Shown here piece after piece: positions 31,330 through 32,816 of a DNA stretch of 32,816 bases. Position numbers and translations under genes: made by a program. This DNA comes from Saccoglossus kowalevskii (Eukaryota; Hemichordata; Enteropneusta; Harrimaniidae), in the NCBI RefSeq assembly GCF_000003605.2, contig NW_003130854.1, forward strand, positions 3,087,867-3,120,682, in the 5' to 3' direction. The notes beneath the pieces are model-generated. The model was given only the letters and a program-made list of their open reading frames with translations. It was not told the DNA's origin and searched no databases. How positions within the stretch are numbered: position 1 is the first letter of the stretch; the number at the start of each line of letters is the position of its first letter.

Positions 31330-32816
31330 GAACTCCGTCGCGATTATTCAGCAGCCGACATTTTGCGGAGAAAACTATATATTTTGATCAAAATTGACTT
31401 CTACCCAGTACTTATTTTGTTGAAGTATTGATTATGAACTGTGTGAACAATCATCATATTTTTTACGTGGCGTTTTGACTCAACAAAATGTGTTCCATTT
31501 TTTCATTGGACTACTCAGTTTATTAGATTCCAATGGCGCTGACGAATGCACACTTGTCGGTGGTGTTCGGTTAAAAGTTTAGGTGGCCCACCTAAACTAC
31601 AAACGGCGGGTCCATTTCTCGCTATTCGCATACATTCAGAACAGCAAATATTGCAACTAGGAATCAATACATCCTTCTTAAAAACTTTGCAAACTAAAAG
31701 TGCAACTTCAACAAATTAAGATGACTTGCTGTAAGGTTGCTCAATACAGTTTCACAAAAGTATTTGGATTTTTTTTTTATATTTATGAATTATTGCTACA
31801 TGGTCACATGTGAAAAAAATAGGGTGTACATACCTAATTTTTTAGATAAACATACTATTACTTTAGATGAATATGGAGTTAATAAATACATGGGGAAATT
31901 ATAATTACGTGATGAAACAATGCATCTGGAACTACATTTGTAAAGTTTCAGTGATTTGCCCTATGCCAACACATATGGGTGACCCACCCACGTTCAAAAC
32001 TGCATTGAACAACCTTAGACACTCGTGTTGAGGGCACATTTGTGCATTTTTATTTTTTAAATTGAATTCCTGTAAACTGCTCAAATTTCAAAACAATGAA
32101 TTTTCGTTATTTGATAATATTACTGCAGACACAATTTTTGGAAAGTCACTGACACAAAATTTCTAGATTTTACTCTCGCAAAATTGATTTTCCTATACAC
32201 TACATGACAGTATAATGATCACAGGGCTTGAACTTCAGAGGCTACAAAGCAATTGGCACAATGCCCAATGAGTTTGCCTTTGCGCCTAGTGAAAAATAAA
32301 TATTTTCTCAATATTCTTCCTTTATGTATTTATGTATACAATAGTTTTAATTTATAGATTGTGGTTCCTACATGTGATACATAAGCTATTTACTATGCAA
32401 GGGTTGTGGGCACCCGTTTTCATGACAAAAATTGTAAAATTGTTTTGGACTGAATTTCATAGGGCACAATTGACTTTTTATAGCCATAAGGCCACACTGA
32501 TTTAATTTTATGGATGACATCCTCTGAAGACCCCAAAACTAATGCGAGAGGGCGAAAAAAAAAAATGCTGCTAAAACAACAGGACTACGGAGCTAATATT
32601 ACGAATTTAACCAGTGTATCAAAAAAACAACAAGTCTTAATTTGTAAGAGGCACATGCTGATGTACACATTTCGTACTGTATTACTGTCACAGGTATCAC
32701 CACTTTTGATTTTGAAAAGGCAAGAGGATAAGGCAGATGTTAGCTTTGCCAAAGGCATACACATCAACTCAATAATAAAGAAAAACTTAAAAATGAACAA
32801 TAAGTTTGTCAACAGC
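31330..32816. other. intergenic, no gene seen
   Basis: No protein-like frame on either strand; the 75-codon minus-strand frame at 32,585-32,812 is AT-driven. It holds a 10-bp-arm palindrome, GTTTAGGTGG/CCACCTAAAC, at 31577-31597. The sequence AGGGCTTGAACTTC near 32,223 resembles the AGGGCTTCAATTTTC that precedes the hairpin cluster at 22,540 and may mark a related short repeat. Confidence 0.5.

Overview
The window looks like gene-poor, AT-rich DNA from an invertebrate animal. The reasons are spliced-looking exons, animal-type promoter motifs, microsatellites, and a mixture of Penelope-like, Academ-like and Kolobok-like transposon debris. That mixture is typical of molluscs, bivalves especially, but also of other marine invertebrates, so the phylum is a guess. 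I see no bacterial gene organisation, no rRNA and no CRISPR array.

Layout. 0.66-1.63 kb: a broken Penelope-like reverse transcriptase on the minus strand. 2.9-3.17 kb: a hairpin-bearing segment sharing a 20-base core with the transposon TIR at 25 kb. 4.57-4.88 kb: nine copies of a 36-bp minisatellite built round a palindrome. 5.0-13.1 kb: three minus-strand copies of a small barrel-like C-terminal domain (reading AVYCP...HWY...), two of them lying in a duplicated terminal-exon/3'UTR block 7.4 kb apart, the third joined in phase to an upstream exon. Between them, at 10.26-11.1 kb on the plus strand, is a decayed RPA-like OB-fold gene. 12.03-12.10 kb: a tRNA-Thr-like fossil. 16.6-17.65 kb: a decayed XPG-nuclease/CXC-finger gene. 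18.3-19.25 kb: a minus-strand Ser/Thr/Pro-rich and coiled-coil coding remnant. 20.87-21.26 kb: a plausible host promoter and first exon. 21.93-22.29 kb: a small broken minus-strand gene. 23.6-24.9 kb: a decayed Kolobok-like DDE transposase. 24.88-30.04 kb: a 5.16-kb DNA transposon with long TIRs and a possible TTG target duplication, inserted at the end of that transposase remnant. 30.78-31.33 kb: a TA-flanked, hairpin-tipped MITE.

The best-supported object is the 5.16-kb element. Its broken gene of about 1,365 codons encoded, in order, an N-terminal zinc finger, an AT-hook, a DDE-like transposase core, an XPG/FEN1-type nuclease and a C-terminal CXC cysteine cluster. This fits the XPG-bearing lineage of the Academ superfamily. 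A second, diverged relative with the same nuclease-plus-CXC ending lies at 16.6-17.65 kb. The RPA-like OB-fold remnant, XPG nuclease and CXC genes are all DNA-repair or DNA-binding functions carried by or near transposons, and this is the most interesting theme here. All of these copies appear dead. The only clean open frame with credible exon context is the terminal exon at 5174-5472.
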